Origin: Bacteroidia bacterium
GTDB taxonomy: Bacteria > Bacteroidota > Bacteroidia > Bacteroidales > BM523
DNA: 7,143 nucleotides
Assembly (NCBI GenBank): GCA_016209245.1
Contig: JACQWN010000657.1
Coordinates: 1 to 7,143, forward strand
Direction: 5' to 3'
Part shown: positions 5,840 to 7,143 of the stretch, in pieces
Position numbering within the stretch: position 1 is the first letter of the stretch
Layout: each line of letters opens with the position of its first letter
Program-made: the position numbers and the translations under genes
Notes under the pieces: generated by a model
The model's database searches: none
The model's input: only the letters and a program-made list of their open reading frames with translations
What the model was told of the DNA's origin: nothing

Positions 5840-6607
5840 TCATTTATAATCAAGATAAGAATATAATTTCTCACCGATAAGATTACCAATTTCAATAAAT
5901 GAATCACTTAAATTTTTATCAAAAGAACGAAAAGCGAACAATTGAATGATACCGATGCATTCATCTGAATAAAGTATTGGTATAACAGCCATATACCGCG
6001 GGGGGCCGCTACCTAAACCGGACAGAACCATAATATTTTTTTGGGGTATCTGGTCGGTAATTAATGGTTCCCTTTTTATTGCGACACGCCCGATAATTCC
6101 TTCCCCTTCAGTAAATTCTTTAATTTCTTCTATTCCTTTATCTGAATAAAATGCGTATTTACCTGTCAAAACAAATTTTTTAGAGTCTTTTTCTTTGTGA
6201 ATATAAAGTAATGCCTGTACAACTTCTATTTGTTTTGTTATCTTACTTAATATTTCATCTGCCCATTTATCAACCGGCTTATTGTTGTCATGTTCCGGTA
6301 TTAATTCTTTAAGCAGAAAGTTCAGGGTTTTATTTTCAACTGTTTCTTGTGATTCTTGTATAAATTTACTTTCCTGTATATGATTATAATTTATTTGCTG
6401 CCGGAAGCTGTTTATTTTTATATAACGAAACAGGAAATACAAAGAAATAAAATAGCCCGTTAAAGCAAGAATTATGTGGAATATAAAACAAATATATACC
6501 ACAACTGACCGATTTAATAAATTAATAAATATTATAAATATTAAAGCAGATAAAATGAAAAGAATCAATGTGAACAGATTAATATATTTAAGAGTTTTTA
6601 TCTTCAT
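5840..6607 (-). CDS. Membrane-anchored GAF-domain protein (two transmembrane helices)
   Basis: The 255-residue protein has two strongly hydrophobic helices, at about residues 9-31 and 36-62, with a very short loop between them. This suggests a hairpin anchor with both ends on the cytoplasmic side. A polar, glutamine/glutamate-rich linker (about 66-110) leads to a GAF domain at about 115-252, recognisable from EGEGIIGRVAIKREPLITD (167-185), VLSGLGSGPPRYMAVIPILYSDE (about 194-216) and CIGIIQLFAF (217-226). GAF domains bind small ligands or mediate sensory dimerisation. This form is common before kinase, cyclase or phosphatase modules, but here the protein ends right after the domain, so no output activity is visible. 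It is the first gene of a - strand set with cheR and cheB and could be their sensory or scaffold partner; that role is inferred from position only. The stop is TGA. Confidence 0.75.
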   Translation of the reverse strand: MKIKTLKYINLFTLILFILSALIFIIFINLLNRSVVVYICFIFHIILALTGYFISLYFLFRYIKINSFRQQINYNHIQESKFIQESQETVENKTLNFLLKELIPEHDNNKPVDKWADEILSKITKQIEVVQALLYIHKEKDSKKFVLTGKYAFYSDKGIEEIKEFTEGEGIIGRVAIKREPLITDQIPQKNIMVLSGLGSGPPRYMAVIPILYSDECIGIIQLFAFRSFDKNLSDSFIEIGNLIGEKLYSYLDYK

Positions 6608-6640
6608 TTTGGAACGATTAACGATTCACTATATAGATAA

Positions 6641-6721
6641 AACCACGGAGACACGGGGGACACTGAGAAACACAAAGATAATTGCTCCGTGAAACTTTGT
6701 GTTCTCCGTGTCTCGGTGGTT
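6641..6721. repeat. Large imperfect hairpin with CCACGGAGACACGG arms
   Basis: AACCACGGAGACACGG at 6641-6656 pairs with 6706-6721 with one mismatch. After an asymmetric bulge on the left arm, GAAACACAAAG (6667-6677) largely pairs with CTTTGTGTTC (6695-6704). Repeats reading CCACGGAGACACGGAG are well known as dispersed intergenic sequence in unrelated bacterial genomes; linking this one to them is from general knowledge. It lies 34 bases upstream of the GAF gene start, so it would be in that gene's leader if transcription starts further upstream. Confidence 0.7.
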
Positions 6722-6758
6722 AGTAATTAAACGATTAAAGATTATTACAAACAGATGA

Positions 6759-6766
6759 CAAATATA
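6759..6766 (-). promoter_or_regulatory. Weak candidate -7 promoter element for the GAF gene
   Basis: On the - strand this reads TATATTTG, matching the Bacteroidetes TAnnTTTG -7 element. The upstream position has GGTTTTTC rather than a clear TTG box. If used, the leader would be about 145 bases and include the large hairpin at 6641-6721. In such AT-rich DNA the motif may occur by chance. Confidence 0.2.
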
Positions 6767-6851
6767 TAATTATTAAGTGAAAAACCATTATTGTATTGTG
6801 GTAAATACTTATTTCAAAATAGTAATATTCCCTTATTGTAAAAACATAAAT

Positions 6852-6888
6852 TGCCGATTAATTTTATGAAATAGTAATCGGTAGTTTT
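6852..6888 (+). terminator. Small hairpin followed by a T-run, terminator-like on the + strand
   Basis: A 9-base stem (TGCCGATTA at 6852-6860 with TAATCGGTA at 6875-6883, including one G-T pair) encloses a 14-base loop and is followed by GTTTTTT. This has intrinsic-terminator shape, but no + strand gene precedes it within 2.7 kb. It could end antisense or spurious transcription, or be a relic or chance structure. Confidence 0.25.
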
Positions 6889-6930
6889 TTCAGTTGTTAA
6901 ATAAAATTAGTAACTATTTAAGTATGGGCA

Positions 6931-7022
6931 ATATTATTCCACCGAAGTACGAAAAAGGTACGAACTTACGAATTACGAAAATTAATCATAGTGTGATGTT
7001 CAATCGTATTGTTAATATTTAT
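6931..7022. repeat. Half copy (copy B) of the inverted-repeat element
   Basis: From ATATTATTCCACCGAAG onwards this matches copy A (5621 to about 5707) through the left arm, the CGAACTTACGAA stretch and the central hairpin region, with scattered substitutions and a short insertion. The match stops after AATATTTATC. The right arm expected next is absent, replaced by sequence beginning GTAACCGTTCACGGGG. It is therefore a truncated or recombined copy in the same orientation as copy A. Confidence 0.72.
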
Positions 7023-7110
7023 CGTAACCGTTCACGGGGTTAAAAATATATTATTCATGTCGATTTGATTGATTACCAGATATTTAACAAATTCAATTAA
7101 AAAATAATTT

Positions 7111-7137
7111 GTGAAAATCTGTGTAATCTGTGGCTTA
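7111..7137. repeat. Tandem AATCTGTG sequence at the right edge
   Basis: AATCTGTG occurs at 7116-7123 and again at 7125-7132, a 9-base period, in the context GTGAAAATCTGTGTAATCTG. Sequences of this wording (AATCTGTGTAATCTGTGG) are familiar as dispersed intergenic repeats in several bacterial groups. It may continue beyond the window. Confidence 0.4.
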
Positions 7138-7143
7138 ATTTTC

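Larger units (their letters stand above)
6608..7143. other. Long gene-free region made largely of repeats
   Basis: I see no credible coding frame on either strand across these 536 bases. The region holds the leader of the GAF gene, a large hairpin (6641-6721), a weak promoter motif (6759-6766), a small hairpin with a T-run (6852-6888), a half copy of inverted-repeat element A (6931-7022) and a tandem AATCTGTG sequence at the right edge. The stretches 6767-6850 and 7023-7110 are plain AT-rich sequence with nothing I can name. Confidence 0.7.

Noticed and set aside
6673..6680. TATCTTTG on the - strand as a promoter for the GAF gene
   Set aside because: It matches TAnnTTTG but lies in the arm of the CCACGGAG hairpin, and no TTG box occurs 19-21 bases upstream.
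6852..6861. TGCCGATTA shared with the upstream repeat near 369-377
   Set aside because: A single short word without matching flanks in AT-rich DNA is likely to be chance.

Overview
The window looks like a chromosomal piece of an AT-rich member of the Bacteroidetes (Bacteroidota). This is an inference. It rests on strongly A/T-biased third codon positions, the lack of Shine-Dalgarno sites before confident starts, a few TAnnTTTG (-7-like) motifs, and the wording of the carboxylase proteins. I see no rRNA, tRNA, CRISPR array, intact transposase or phage gene.

Layout. (1) Positions 1-289 hold the end of an unrecognised small ORF on the + strand, probably cut by the window edge. (2) Positions 290-496 are non-coding and contain a nested inverted-repeat element ending about 16 bases before the next start codon. 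(3) Positions 497-4107 form a compact + strand operon for a biotin-dependent acyl-CoA carboxylase, most like propionyl-CoA carboxylase. It encodes a carboxyltransferase (497-2041), a biotin carboxylase (2038-3540, start overlapping the previous stop as ATGA) and a biotin carrier protein (3559-4107). The carboxyltransferase is interrupted by a single in-frame TAA at 1106-1108, with homology continuing in the same frame on both sides. (4) Positions 4100-6607 hold a - strand group, read right to left: a two-helix membrane protein with a GAF domain, a CheR-type methyltransferase and a stand-alone CheB-type methylesterase. The CheB 3' end overlaps the carrier-protein 3' end by 8 bases. (5) Positions 6608-7143 have no gene and are built largely of dispersed-looking repeats and hairpins.

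How the genes would work together. Biotin carboxylase would load CO2 onto the biotin on Lys147 of the carrier protein, and the carboxyltransferase would move it to an acyl-CoA. With the TAA read as a normal stop, the complex lacks a working carboxyltransferase unless the stop is read through, is a sequencing error, or another copy exists elsewhere. CheR and CheB would add and remove methyl groups on glutamates of a receptor, but no methyl-accepting protein, CheA, CheW or CheY is encoded here. The GAF protein is a candidate sensory partner by position only.

The non-coding DNA is unusually rich in structure: a 40-base perfect palindrome between cheR and cheB, a 141-base inverted-repeat element inside the presumed chemosensory operon with a half copy 1.3 kb away, a large hairpin with CCACGGAGACACGG arms, and a tandem AATCTGTG sequence at the right edge. 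I found no convincing new multi-gene system. The items most worth checking are the interrupted carboxyltransferase, its cysteine at the acyl-specificity position, the reduced CheR/CheB/GAF set, and the repeat families.
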